Assembly: GCA_021532125.1 (NCBI GenBank)
Contig: JADYUX010000005.1
Coordinates: forward strand, 1 to 64,000
Length of the DNA stretch: 64,000 nucleotides
Origin: Arcanobacterium haemolyticum
GTDB taxonomy: Bacteria > Actinomycetota > Actinomycetes > Actinomycetales > Actinomycetaceae
Direction: 5' to 3'
Positions within the stretch are counted from its first letter, which is position 1. Every line of letters starts with the position of its first letter. Under the pieces are notes generated by a model. The model had not been told where the DNA came from and made no database searches. It was given only the letters and a program-made list of their open reading frames with translations. This document shows, one piece after another, positions 50,671-59,081 of the stretch. The position numbers and the translations under genes were made by a program.

Positions 50671-50760
50671 GGACTCCCCACGCACCCGCCAGAGCCCGCA
50701 TACCCTTGCTGCCTTCCGGCCCTGGGGGAGTTTTGCAAGATGACGCCACGTGAGGAGTCG
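50671..50760 (-). ncRNA. ffs: Signal recognition particle 4.5S-like RNA
   Basis: Minus-strand RNA of about 90 nt. The conserved apical region reads CCAGGGCCGGAAGGCAGCAA (GGAA tetraloop and symmetric loop), and the ends pair through GACTCC/GGAGTC at the base of a long hairpin. Upstream of dnaX, the usual actinobacterial place. Ends are estimates. Confidence 0.92.
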
Positions 50761-50963
50761 GCCTCTAGCTTACGCTACTGGGCACAACGCCCGCCAATCC
50801 ATGTGCGCACATCCCTCACGATTGACGGCGACGAACTCCGCACCTCCCCACCCCACTAAAGCGCGTACGTCCTCGCCTTAACGTCAAGTTCAACGAGGAA
50901 TACCAGCCATGAAAGAAATGGGCATCACTGCACGCCAACAGCCCACCTACCTATATTTGACGC

Positions 50964-51536
50964 ATGAAGATCGGACATCTGGACGTGGAAGGTATGGGCA
51001 CGCTCGACTGGCGCCCAGCACTCGACAATCTCGATTCGCTTGGAGAACCCGTCGCCGCCAGGCTACGCAGCCTCGCCGATACCGAGCCAGACCTCGTCGC
51101 CCAATCACTCGTCGCAGATATTGACCCAGCCTATTCTGACACCGACATCCTCACCGAGCATTTCGGCATGGACCTCTACTTGTCATGCAACTGTGTGCTT
51201 GTGGCTGGAAAACGGGAAGGCACAGAGCGTTTCGCAGCGGCCGTCATACGTGCCACGACACGAGCAGACATCAACCACACCATCCGCCAGCTCCTCGACG
51301 TGCGCAAATGTTCCTTCTGGCCCCAGGATCGGGCCGTCGAAGAATCTGGCATGGAGTACGGCGGAATCACACCCGTTGGCTTGCCGAGCCACTGGCGTAT
51401 CCTCATTGATTCACGTGTAGCGGAGGGATACTGCGTCATCGGCTCGGGACTACGCCGATCTAAGCTGGCCGTGCCTGGCGCCTTGCTGGCATCACTACCG
51501 GGCGCTGAGATCGTCGAAGGCCTCGCAGTAGAGTAG
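50964..51536 (+). CDS. YbaK/EbsC-type (aminoacyl-tRNA deacylase-like) protein
   Basis: 190 residues. The YbaK/ProX-like domain covers about 65-185: LSCNCVLVAGKREGTERFAAAVIRATTRADINHTIRQLLDVRKCSFWPQDRAVEESGMEYGGITPVGLP, where the family has its conserved Lys and GGxxPxG loop, then IDSRV and GSGLRRSKLAVPG. Family role: hydrolysis of mischarged aminoacyl-tRNA in trans. The N-terminal 60 residues are an added segment. Substrate unknown. The gene is flanked by ffs and tRNA-Ser. Confidence 0.82.
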   Translation: MKIGHLDVEGMGTLDWRPALDNLDSLGEPVAARLRSLADTEPDLVAQSLVADIDPAYSDTDILTEHFGMDLYLSCNCVLVAGKREGTERFAAAVIRATTRADINHTIRQLLDVRKCSFWPQDRAVEESGMEYGGITPVGLPSHWRILIDSRVAEGYCVIGSGLRRSKLAVPGALLASLPGAEIVEGLAVE

Positions 51537-51607
51537 CCCACATCTCACCCGCTCGGTTCGCGCTAAGCGCACGTTTCGGCTATGCTGGACGGGCGCAGAA
51601 AGCGCCT

Positions 51608-51692
51608 GGAGGATTCGCCTAGTGGCCTATGGCGCACGCTTGGAAAGCGTGTTGGGTGCAAGCCCTCGGGGGTTCGAATCCCCCATCCTCCG
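51608..51692 (+). tRNA. tRNA-Ser (anticodon GGA)
   Basis: 85-nt class II tRNA: acceptor GGAGGAT/ATCCTCC, anticodon stem ACGCT/AGCGT around TTGGAAA (GGA), long variable arm, T-loop TTCGAAT. CCA is not encoded. The 3' end is a typical integration site; see 51882. Confidence 0.95.
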
Positions 51693-51696
51693 CTAC

Positions 51697-51720
51697 AGCC
51701 CCGCTTCGGCGGGGCTTTTT
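51697..51720 (+). terminator. Terminator of tRNA-Ser
   Basis: AGCCCCGC, loop TTCG, GCGGGGCT, then TTTTT: a textbook rho-independent terminator 4 bases after the tRNA. Confidence 0.95.
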
Positions 51721-51782
51721 CGTTGCCATAACGCCGTTTTATCAGCCTTATAACGCGGAACGCTTTCCGACTCCAAACCCCC

Positions 51783-51851
51783 AGGAACCATCAGGAACCA
51801 TCAGCAGTAATCAGCGACGGGGATACATTTGGGGATACTTTTTAGGGGTAC
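51783..51851. repeat. Phased short direct repeats downstream of tRNA-Ser
   Basis: AGGAACCATC at 51783-51792 and 51793-51802 with a diverged third unit AGCAGTAATC at 51803-51812 (10-base period). Then GGGGATAC at 51819-51826 and 51831-51838, with GGGGTAC at 51845-51851 (12-14-base period). They look like integrase arm-type sites of an attachment region; that is inference. Confidence 0.55.
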
Positions 51852-51881
51852 AAGGGTCACTCAAAATGTGGGGGCAGACAC

Positions 51882-51959
51882 ATGGCAAAGCGGCAATTTG
51901 GCTCAATACTCCAACGTGGCGGACGCTACTACGGGCGCAAAAACGGGCGCAATTGGTAG
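51882..51959 (+). pseudogene. N-terminal fragment of a phage-type tyrosine integrase
   Basis: 25 codons from ATG to TAG encoding MAKRQFGSILQRGGRYYGRK and a few more residues. The first residues match the conserved N-terminal beta-hairpin of actinobacterial phage integrases (RQFGSI...GRY.ARY). The rest of the integrase is absent. It lies 190 bases past tRNA-Ser in the orientation expected for an element integrated at the tRNA 3' end. Confidence 0.6.
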
Positions 51960-52082
51960 CAATTTTGGTAGCAATCCGTCGCCCACCCCGCCCCTCAGTC
52001 CACCACGACGACGATTTTCCCGCGCCGCCCGCGCCTCTCTCTGTGGCGTTCCCGCCCGATCGCATCCCCGCAGCCACACTCG

Positions 52083-52616
52083 TCATACCTCAAGCTGTTG
52101 TCGTAGCCACCGTGTTTCGGCTTGTCTTGTCGCTTTGGCTGTTGTCATGATTCCTCGGCGGTACGGGTCGTCGACGTCACGGGAGGTGAGAGGGGTTCCG
52201 TTAGCGTAGAAGAAACTTGACGGTTGAGTTACGTATTCGAGGCGACGACGAAGGACGTCGCGACGTTCGTCGTCGCTTGGGAGGAAAGAGAGAAACGCGA
52301 GGACGACGAACCACCGGCTGAGGTCGGTGATGTCGTGTCCGTGGGCGTGGCGTAGGAGTTCGTGAAGTCGAGTTCGCCCGTCCGCGGTGATGTGGAGAGT
52401 TTTTTTCTTTCGTCCAGCTTTCCTGTTCCCTGCAGTTGTCGTGTTTTCTTCGTCGCTGCGGACGTACCCTGCTTTTTCGAGGCGTGCGATGGCGGGATAC
52501 AGGGTTCCTTCGCTGAATGATCGCGAGTGCCCGCAGAGTTCGCACATTTTCTGGCGTAGCTCGTAGCCGTGTGCCGGACTTTCGGCAAGGAAGCCCAGGA
52601 TGAGCATCTCGATCAT
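52083..52616 (-). CDS. PadR-family transcriptional regulator
   Basis: 177 residues from the ATG at 52616 (ACGAGGT upstream); the longer frame reads through the operator region. Winged helix 1-90: MLILGFLAESPAHGYELRQKMCELCGHSRSFSEGTLYPAIARLEKAGYV, with GRKKKTLHITADGRTRLHELL. The C-terminal helical part (VLRRRLEYV...) mediates dimerisation. Divergent from the opuC-like operon with a palindrome between, so it probably represses that operon and itself. Inducer unknown. Confidence 0.9.
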   Translation of the reverse strand: MIEMLILGFLAESPAHGYELRQKMCELCGHSRSFSEGTLYPAIARLEKAGYVRSDEENTTTAGNRKAGRKKKTLHITADGRTRLHELLRHAHGHDITDLSRWFVVLAFLSFLPSDDERRDVLRRRLEYVTQPSSFFYANGTPLTSRDVDDPYRRGIMTTAKATRQAETRWLRQQLEV

Positions 52617-52713
52617 GTGGCGACCTCGTTTCGGTGAGCGTTGGGTTTCCTGGGGCGGTCGTGGTGTTGGGGAGCCTGTGCGCTGAAGTTGAGAGCTTGA
52701 CCGCAAAAGCAAC

Positions 52714-52732
52714 ATACATCGTTTCGATGTAT
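52714..52732. promoter_or_regulatory. Palindromic operator between padR and the opuC-like operon
   Basis: ATACATCGTTTCGATGTAT: perfect 8-bp arms around TTT, containing ACAT/ATGT half-sites typical of PadR operators. Located 98 bases upstream of padR and 107 bases upstream of the ATPase gene. Confidence 0.75.
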
Positions 52733-52838
52733 TTAAGCTAGCAGTACTGCTCTGGACTTGCGTCACACTCGCACGCCGTTCGTCCACCCGCAGCAGCGCG
52801 TTGCACCCCGTCAGGCCAACCCCAGCAAGAGAGGCACG

Positions 52839-53645
52839 ATGATCCGCTACGAATCGGTATCGAAAAGTTTTGGAGAATCCATTGCCGTGCGCGACTTCTC
52901 GTTCACGATCCCCTCGCATGCACTCGTCGCCCTCGTCGGATCATCAGGCTCTGGGAAAACAACCCTTCTTCGCATGGTGAATCGCATGGTGACGCCAACG
53001 AGCGGCCGAATCTTTATTGATGACGACGATGTTGTCACCCTCGATCCAATCAACGTTCGCCGATCTATCGGTTACGTCCTTCAACACGGCGGGCTCCTCC
53101 CCCACAGGCGCGTCCTCGATAACGTCATGACAGTTCTGCGCCTCAACGGCGTGCCACGCTCGGAGGCAAAGCGGCGCGGGATGGAGGCCCTCGAACTCGT
53201 CGGCCTTGACGCGAGTTTCGCCGATCGATACCCGAGCGAGCTTTCCGGAGGCCAGATCCAACGCGTTGGCGTTGCCCGAGCCCTCGTTGCCCGCCCCAAC
53301 ATCATGCTCATGGACGAGCCGTTTGGGGCAGTTGACCCGATTGTTCGTCGGGAGCTTCAGGATGAACTCCTCCGCCTCCACAAAGAACTAGGAACAACGA
53401 TCCTATTCGTCACTCACGATATCGATGAGGCCTTCCGGCTCGGCGATACTGTCGTCGTCCTTTCCGAAGGTGGAGTGATCGAGCAAGCCGGCAAACCGGA
53501 GGACATCCTCACGGCACCGGCAACGGACTTCGTCGCCAATTTTGTCGGAACACCCCGGGGAAACCAGCGCTTGTCAACAGCAAACGTCAATGGTCACCTC
53601 GTCGCTTACGATTCTCTCGGGCGCCCCGTGGGGGTACTCGAATGA
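52839..53645 (+). CDS. opuCA: Osmoprotectant (glycine betaine/choline) ABC ATPase
   Basis: 268 residues from the ATG at 52839 (GAGAGG upstream). Walker A GSSGSGKTTLLRM, Q-loop YVLQHGGLLPHR (the VLQ..GL.PH pattern of OpuCA/ProV-like proteins), signature LSGGQIQRVGVARALV, Walker B IMLMDEPFGAVDP, H-loop VTHDIDEAF. No CBS domains are present, so osmosensing by tandem CBS (as in OpuA/OpuC of Bacillus) is absent. Stop overlaps the next start (ATGA). Confidence 0.88.
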   Translation: MIRYESVSKSFGESIAVRDFSFTIPSHALVALVGSSGSGKTTLLRMVNRMVTPTSGRIFIDDDDVVTLDPINVRRSIGYVLQHGGLLPHRRVLDNVMTVLRLNGVPRSEAKRRGMEALELVGLDASFADRYPSELSGGQIQRVGVARALVARPNIMLMDEPFGAVDPIVRRELQDELLRLHKELGTTILFVTHDIDEAFRLGDTVVVLSEGGVIEQAGKPEDILTAPATDFVANFVGTPRGNQRLSTANVNGHLVAYDSLGRPVGVLE

Positions 53646-54355
53646 CCTGGCTACTCCTCAATTGGCAGATGGTCGTCGCACTCACCGGCGAACACCTCGC
53701 CTTGACCCTCCCCGCCATCGCCTTGAGCGCACTCATTGCGCTTCCCATCGGACGTTACGCGTACACACACCCGCCTGTAGGCGGCACTCTGCTCTCGTTC
53801 ACAACATTGCTTTACGCAATTCCGGCACTTCCCCTCCTTGTCATCATTCCGAGCCTGTTTGGGACTCAGCTCCGCTCACCGGCGACGATGATCATTGCTT
53901 TGACGATCTACGGCGTAGCGCTCATGGTCCGCAGTTCTGCCGATTCTTTTGCTTCCATCGACCCGACAACGCTCAATGCCGCCACCGCCCTCGGTTTCTC
54001 ACCTCGATCACGTTTGTGGCAGGTTGAGCTTCCCCTTGCCCTCCCTGTCATGGTGGCTGGATTGCGCGTTGTTGCCGTATCCACGGTGAGCCTCGTGACG
54101 ATCGGCTCCCTCGTCGGAATTCGTAGCCTTGGGACTCTCCTCACAGACGGGTTCCAACGCGGCATTGTCGGCGAAGTCCTCACGGGCATATGCGCGACGA
54201 TCCTCGTGGCCTTAATTCTCGACGGTTTCCTCGTGATGATCCGGTACGCCGTAACACCGTGGGCGCGACGAAAGACCATCCAACCTTCCCCATCGGTACG
54301 CGAATCTCACCATGCACCTACAGCAGAGAGCGCCGAGCGAGGTGTGGCGCAATGA
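53642..54355 (+). CDS. opuCB: Osmoprotectant ABC permease 1
   Basis: 237 residues. Five or six membrane helices with the binding-protein-dependent permease fold; ALSALIALPIGRYA, LYAIPALPLLVIIP, the EAA-type loop ATALGFSPRSRLWQVELPLALPVMVAGLR that docks to the ATPase. Paired with the second permease. ATGA overlaps on both sides. Confidence 0.87.
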   Translation: MTWLLLNWQMVVALTGEHLALTLPAIALSALIALPIGRYAYTHPPVGGTLLSFTTLLYAIPALPLLVIIPSLFGTQLRSPATMIIALTIYGVALMVRSSADSFASIDPTTLNAATALGFSPRSRLWQVELPLALPVMVAGLRVVAVSTVSLVTIGSLVGIRSLGTLLTDGFQRGIVGEVLTGICATILVALILDGFLVMIRYAVTPWARRKTIQPSPSVRESHHAPTAESAERGVAQ

Positions 54356-55152
54356 ATCTCCTCATTCACGCATGGGAATGGCTAACGACCGCCTCACATT
54401 GGCAAGGCCCCACCGGGATACCCACCCGGATTCTCGAACACCTCACGCTCTCGTTCGCGGCGCTCGCTATCGCATTCCTCATTGCCGTTCCTGTAGGAAT
54501 CCTTATCGGGCACTCAGGCCGAGGCTCCACTGCCGTCGGCGCCTTCACAGGCGCAGCTCGGTCCATTCCCACCCTCGGCATCCTCACCATCGCAGGCCTG
54601 GTACTCGGAATCGGGGCAGGCGCACCTCTCGTAGCGCTCGTCGTCCTCGCGATACCTTCTCTCCTCGCTGGCGCGTATTCCGGTGTTGAATCCGTCGAAC
54701 GCGCAAGCATTGAGGGAGCTCAGTCCATCGGCATGAGCCCTCGGCAAGTGATCCTCCACGTTGAAATACCGCTCGCAAGCCCTCTCATCTTTGGGGGTAT
54801 TCGCGCCGCAACTCTCCAAGTGATCGCCACGGCAACGCTTGCCGCATACACGGCAAATCTCGGTTTAGGGCGCTTCCTTTTCTCCGGGCTGAAAACCCGC
54901 GACTACCCGCAGATGCTCGCAGGCGCCCTCCTCGTCACCACCCTCGCGCTCGCTGCTGAGATCGTCTTGTCGGCCCTCCAGCGTTACGCTTCACGCAAGG
55001 CACACCCGCGATCGAAGCAGGCCCGGGCACCACAGGCCTCTCTGCCGAAACACACCGAGCACGAGGCCTCACCCCACAGCGCCCACGGCGCGCGCAGTCA
55101 CACGGCCACCCCGGCCGATACTCGATCTATTGAGCGAAAAGACCCGTCATGA
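54352..55152 (+). CDS. opuCD: Osmoprotectant ABC permease 2
   Basis: 266 residues from the ATG at 54352, which overlaps the previous stop. Membrane helices with AVPVGILIGH, RSIPTLGILTIAGLVLG, AGAYSGVESVERASIEGAQSIGMSPRQVILHVEIPLASPLIFGG (EAA loop). The hydrophilic tail (about 215-266) is rich in His, Lys and Thr and unusual for the family. Its stop overlaps the start of the binding protein gene. Confidence 0.87.
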   Translation: MNLLIHAWEWLTTASHWQGPTGIPTRILEHLTLSFAALAIAFLIAVPVGILIGHSGRGSTAVGAFTGAARSIPTLGILTIAGLVLGIGAGAPLVALVVLAIPSLLAGAYSGVESVERASIEGAQSIGMSPRQVILHVEIPLASPLIFGGIRAATLQVIATATLAAYTANLGLGRFLFSGLKTRDYPQMLAGALLVTTLALAAEIVLSALQRYASRKAHPRSKQARAPQASLPKHTEHEASPHSAHGARSHTATPADTRSIERKDPS

Positions 55153-56054
55153 AGAAATACGCTTTGGCTTTAGCAGCTCTATCAGCATTTACTTTGGCCG
55201 CATGCGCGAATCCCGACCCATTCGGAGATAGTGACGGCTCGTCACATAGCAACGGGACAATCGTCGTCGGATCTCAGGACTACTACTCGAACGAGATCAT
55301 CGCCGAGATCTATGCCCAGGCGCTCGAAGCTCACGATTACCCCATCGAACGAAGCATGCGTATCGGCCAGCGCGAGGTATATCTACCCGAGATTGAAGTC
55401 GGTGAAGTCGATCTTTTCCCTGAATACACGGGACCTCTCCTCAAGTATTGGGAATCGGACACAACAGCGACAACGAGCGACGACGTCTACGCCGCCGTCG
55501 CGGCAGCTGCCCCCGAGGGCCTTCGCGTACTCGACCAGGCGCCCGCCACTGACCAGGATTCCTACGTCGTCACGAAGAATTTTGCCGATACCTGGGGGCT
55601 CGTCGATATTTCAGACCTCACTCACGTCACCTCACCATTAGTAATGGGAGCAAACTCCGAAGCAGAAAAACGCCCACACGGCCCGGATGGACTGCGACAG
55701 ACCTATGGCGTTTCGTCGTCGTTCACGCCAATCGAAGATTCTGGCGGCCCGCTCACGATCAAAGCACTCAAGGACGACGACATCCAGATAGCCGTCCTAT
55801 ATTCGGCCGATCCTGCAATCCGGGCGAATAATCTCGTCTCGCTCCACGACTCAAAAGGCCTTTTCCTTGCCTCCCATGTTGTTCCGCTTGCAAGCCGAGC
55901 AGTTGACGACGAGGCGGCGGCAATTATCAACAACGTGAGCGCGCTTCTCACCACCGATGAGCTGGTCGCCCTCAACGAGCGGAGCGTCGGCGAACAACTC
56001 CCGGCAGCGACGATCGCCCGGGACTGGCTCGCCCACCATCCAGTTGGGCGGTGA
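55149..56054 (+). CDS. opuCC: Glycine betaine/choline-binding lipoprotein
   Basis: 301 residues. Lipoprotein signal KKYALALAALSAFTLAAC (lipid Cys19). The OpuAC/ProX-type substrate-binding domain follows: TIVVGSQDYYSNEIIAEIYAQALEAHDY, VDLFPEYTGPLL, YVVTKNFADTWGLVDISDL, LVSLHDSKGLF. It captures quaternary amines outside the membrane for the two permeases. Last gene of the four-gene unit; no clear terminator. Confidence 0.88.
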   Translation: MKKYALALAALSAFTLAACANPDPFGDSDGSSHSNGTIVVGSQDYYSNEIIAEIYAQALEAHDYPIERSMRIGQREVYLPEIEVGEVDLFPEYTGPLLKYWESDTTATTSDDVYAAVAAAAPEGLRVLDQAPATDQDSYVVTKNFADTWGLVDISDLTHVTSPLVMGANSEAEKRPHGPDGLRQTYGVSSSFTPIEDSGGPLTIKALKDDDIQIAVLYSADPAIRANNLVSLHDSKGLFLASHVVPLASRAVDDEAAAIINNVSALLTTDELVALNERSVGEQLPAATIARDWLAHHPVGR

Positions 56055-56265
56055 CGCTGGCTGCGTTGGTACCGACGAGGCTGCTATGTCAGCACCCGCG
56101 TCGAGCTAGGCATCAGCACACACGCCCACATTTTGAGGCTTCGGTCACATTCGCCGTCGTCGTAGGACACCATTTTCCCCTATGTTTAGGCACTTCACCG
56201 TCCCTCCTACATCCGGCCCTCACCTCACCTGCCCACAAGCGCCACACCTTCGTCGTTCCTAACTC

Positions 56266-56296
56266 TTGACGCGACAATTAAACGCGGGTGTATATT
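56266..56296 (+). promoter_or_regulatory. Candidate sigma-70-type promoter of the uxuB-like operon
   Basis: TTGACG at 56266-56271 and TGTATA at 56289-56294 with 17-base spacing (or TATATT at 56291-56296 with 19). The operator palindrome begins a few bases downstream. Confidence 0.6.
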
Positions 56297-56301
56297 CGTT
56301 G

Positions 56302-56323
56302 ATGTGAAATTCATGTTTCACAT
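56302..56323. promoter_or_regulatory. Operator palindrome for the sugar-acid operon
   Basis: ATGTGAAA (56302-56309), spacer TTCATG, TTTCACAT (56316-56323): perfect 8-bp arms overlapping the likely transcription start. Fits repression by a GntR- or LacI-type regulator encoded elsewhere. The 10-mer CATGTTTCAC recurs at 59027-59036. Confidence 0.7.
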
Positions 56324-56368
56324 AGCCAAACATCGAACAAAGTGGTTCATCACATCGAGGTGTTCAAT

Positions 56369-57919
56369 ATGACGTCGGAGGCAACGGCAGCCACCACTCC
56401 AAGCGACGCAGACGACACACGCACTTCCCGCCCCGTCAGCGCACCCACATCTTCTCCCGCACCCACCGCGAATCTCATAGGCGCACCCGCATCTGACAAC
56501 ATCGGGATCGTCCACTTGGGTATCGGCAACTTCCATCGTGGCCACCTCGCGGTCTACACCGCGAAGGCAATTGCAGCGACAGGCGACGATTCGTGGGGCA
56601 TCCACGGATTCGCCATGCGCAAGCACGACATCGTCGACGCCCTCGCCGCCCAGCACGGGCGCTACTCAATCCTCGAACTGTCAAGCGAAGGCACCCGCGC
56701 AGATCTCGTGGATGTCCACCGGAAGTTCGACGTCGCGGCCGAGCACCCCGAACGTTTCGTCGAAGCCGTCGCAAAGCCAAGCTGCCGCATTCTCACAATC
56801 ACCGTCTCAGAGTTGGGCTACCACTACTCGCCCACAACCGGCCACCTTGACCTTGACGATGCCGCCATCCAGGCGGATCTCGACAACCCCGCTACCCCAA
56901 CAACACCCGTGGGTCTGATCGCTGCAGCCCTGCGCGCCCGCGCCGCAACCGGCGAGCCTTTCACCGTGCTCTCCTGCGATAACGTTCACGCCTGCGGCGA
57001 TATGACGCATACGGTCGTCACAGAATTCCTCCGCGCGCAGGGAGCCGACGATTCCGTCCTCACATATATTGAGGAGCACGTCGGTTTCCCCAATGCGATG
57101 GTCGATCGCATCGTTCCCACAACGACACCTGAGACGGCCCCATCTGTCGAGAAACTCATCGGTTTCCGCGACGGAGCGCCCGTGCGCGCCGAGAAGTTCA
57201 CCATGTGGGTACTTGAGGATAAGTTCCCTGGTGGCCGGCCCGCGTGGGAGAAAGTCGGCGCAATTTTCACCGACGAAGTTCAGCGTTACGAAGACATCAA
57301 ACTTCGCCTCGTCAATGGCACCCACTCCCTCATGGCGTACCTCGGCGGCCTCGACGGCAAAGAGACAATCCCGGACGCCTGGGCAACTCCATATATTAAG
57401 GAGGCCGTGCTCAGCGCCATTCACGACGACTACATCCCCTCCATCACGCGCCCGCGCGGCTGGGAACCCGAACCCTACGTGCGCGACCTCGACTCGCGGT
57501 GGCGTAATTTTCCACTCGCTGATTCGACGAGCCGTATAGGTTGCCTTGGCGCAGCGCGTTTGCGCCAGCGCGTCCCCGTGCCGATCGCGTTCCACACGGC
57601 ACGCGGCCGGATGCCTCACGCACTTGCACTGACAGTCGCCGCATGGATTGCCGCGATCATTCCTCCCGAGGGTTTTCATCCGGGACCTGTCTGCGCACTG
57701 ATGAAGGACCCGGCTGCCGCAGAACTCCGCCCACTGGTCGAGGGCGTTTCTCACTACACCGACTATGCCAAGAGAATTCTCGCTTCGGGGATTCTTTCGG
57801 AAAGCATCGCTACTAACGACGAATTCGTCGCCCGGGTTGGCGAACTACTCGCCATTCTCGTCACCGCGGGGGTTGAGGCCGCTGCGCGCAACGTCATTGA
57901 AGCCAACAAAATTCACTGA
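56369..57919 (+). CDS. uxuB: D-mannonate oxidoreductase (fructuronate reductase), mannitol-dehydrogenase family
   Basis: 516 residues from the ATG at 56369 (GAGGTG 8 bases upstream). A long-chain polyol dehydrogenase: N-terminal Rossmann IVHLGIGNFHRGHLAVYT, TITVSELGYHYS, VLSCDNVHACGD, DRIVPTTTPET, and the catalytic LRLVNGTHSLMAYLG with Lys/Asn/His. Interconverts D-fructuronate and D-mannonate with NAD(H). Mannitol dehydrogenase would be the alternative, but the adjacent mannonate dehydratase favours UxuB. Confidence 0.87.
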   Translation: MTSEATAATTPSDADDTRTSRPVSAPTSSPAPTANLIGAPASDNIGIVHLGIGNFHRGHLAVYTAKAIAATGDDSWGIHGFAMRKHDIVDALAAQHGRYSILELSSEGTRADLVDVHRKFDVAAEHPERFVEAVAKPSCRILTITVSELGYHYSPTTGHLDLDDAAIQADLDNPATPTTPVGLIAAALRARAATGEPFTVLSCDNVHACGDMTHTVVTEFLRAQGADDSVLTYIEEHVGFPNAMVDRIVPTTTPETAPSVEKLIGFRDGAPVRAEKFTMWVLEDKFPGGRPAWEKVGAIFTDEVQRYEDIKLRLVNGTHSLMAYLGGLDGKETIPDAWATPYIKEAVLSAIHDDYIPSITRPRGWEPEPYVRDLDSRWRNFPLADSTSRIGCLGAARLRQRVPVPIAFHTARGRMPHALALTVAAWIAAIIPPEGFHPGPVCALMKDPAAAELRPLVEGVSHYTDYAKRILASGILSESIATNDEFVARVGELLAILVTAGVEAAARNVIEANKIH

Positions 57920-57931
57920 AAGGAAAGTTCT

Positions 57932-58936
57932 GTGAAGAGGCTAGCCATCCATAAGAAGGAAGACATCCGGCTGGAGGAAGTTCCGAAGCCGGAACCTGGC
58001 AAAGGTCAGGTTCGCCTGCGCGTGCGGTATGTCGGCATCTGTGGCTCCGACATCCATTACTACTTCGCGGGTGCTAACGGCGAGTACACCGTTCGCGAAC
58101 CTTTCGCTCCCGGGCATGAGCTTTCTGGCGAAGTAGATTACGACCCGTCAGGGACGTATGCTCCGGGAACGCCTGTGACCGTGCACCCAGCCCGATACGG
58201 CGATAAGACTGCAGGCATTGAAGATCGCCCCTACTTGTGGCCAAACGGCGACTATCTTGGGTCTGCTGCACCTTTTCCGCATCGGCAGGGCGCAGCAGCC
58301 GAGTACCTCATCGTTGAGGACTTCATGGTTCGTCCGCTCCCTGAGGGCCTCCCCGTCAAGAGTGCTGCGCTTGCTGAGCCCCTCGGAGTTGCTCTCCACG
58401 CTATCAATATCGGTGAGGGCGTGAAGGGCAAGAAGGTTCTCGTTCTTGGTGCCGGGCCGATCGGCCTCCTCCTCATTGCCGGAGCAAAGGCGCTGGGTGC
58501 GGCGTCAGTTGCCGCTGGCGACGTTCAGGAAGGGCCGCTTGAACGTGCGAAGGAAGCCGGCGCCGACGAGGTCTTCCTCATCGGTCGCGACGAGATCCCT
58601 GAGACGGCGTACGAGCGCGTGTTCGAGTGCTCGGGTGTCCCGGTGTCACTGGAGAACGCAGTTCGTAAGGTTGCTCGTGCGGGCATTATTGTCCAGACGG
58701 GCATGTTCGCCAACCGCCAGGCCCCGATCAACCTCGCTCCGATGCTGGCCAAGGAAGCACAGGTACGTGGAACGTTCCGCTTTGGCGACGAGATTGACGA
58801 CGCTATCGCCATGCTCGCAGCCCACCCCGAGATCGCGTCGGTGATTACTCATTCCTTCCCCGTAGAGAAGGCCGAGGATGCCTTTGCTACAGCTAAGGAT
58901 TCTGCAACCTCCGGCAAGGTTCTTATTGAGCTCTGA
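57932..58936 (+). CDS. Medium-chain zinc dehydrogenase, likely L-gulonate 5-dehydrogenase (L-idonate-DH-like)
   Basis: 334 residues, GTG start behind AAAGGAAAG. Catalytic zinc site GICGSDIHYY and GHELSGEV; nucleotide-binding VLVLGAGPIGLLLI. It resembles L-idonate 5-dehydrogenase, but the structural-zinc lobe (four cysteines in the family) is missing here: the segment reads VHPARYGDKTAGIEDRPYLW. With UxuB and ManD beside it, oxidation of L-gulonate to D-fructuronate is the most coherent role (as for RspB-like enzymes); idonate dehydrogenase remains possible. Confidence 0.8.
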   Translation: MKRLAIHKKEDIRLEEVPKPEPGKGQVRLRVRYVGICGSDIHYYFAGANGEYTVREPFAPGHELSGEVDYDPSGTYAPGTPVTVHPARYGDKTAGIEDRPYLWPNGDYLGSAAPFPHRQGAAAEYLIVEDFMVRPLPEGLPVKSAALAEPLGVALHAINIGEGVKGKKVLVLGAGPIGLLLIAGAKALGAASVAAGDVQEGPLERAKEAGADEVFLIGRDEIPETAYERVFECSGVPVSLENAVRKVARAGIIVQTGMFANRQAPINLAPMLAKEAQVRGTFRFGDEIDDAIAMLAAHPEIASVITHSFPVEKAEDAFATAKDSATSGKVLIEL

Positions 58937-59026
58937 CATCTAGCTTTCCGCTAGGAGTCCAGCTCGCTCGGGAGAGGCTCAAGCCGCCCACCGCGTCTCT
59001 CCCATCCCATCTGGTGTTGGCCTATG

Positions 59027-59036
59027 CATGTTTCAC
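59027..59036. promoter_or_regulatory. Operator half-site before the transporter gene
   Basis: CATGTTTCAC matches one arm plus spacer of the palindrome at 56302-56323. Located 46 bases before the MFS start. It may mark an internal regulated promoter; weak on its own. Confidence 0.35.
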
Positions 59037-59081
59037 GCATGGGCCCGCGTCAGCCATCCCATTTTCAGAGAAAAGAACACC

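Larger units (their letters stand above)
56055..56368. other. Intergenic region carrying the promoter of the sugar-acid operon
   Basis: About 314 bases with no gene. The last 110 bases hold a promoter (56266-56296) and an operator (56302-56323). The upstream half shows nothing recognisable. Confidence 0.6.

Noticed and set aside
51960-52082. Continuation of the integrase fragment in another frame
   Set aside because: None of the three frames resembles integrase after codon 25; the sequence is Pro/Arg-rich noise.
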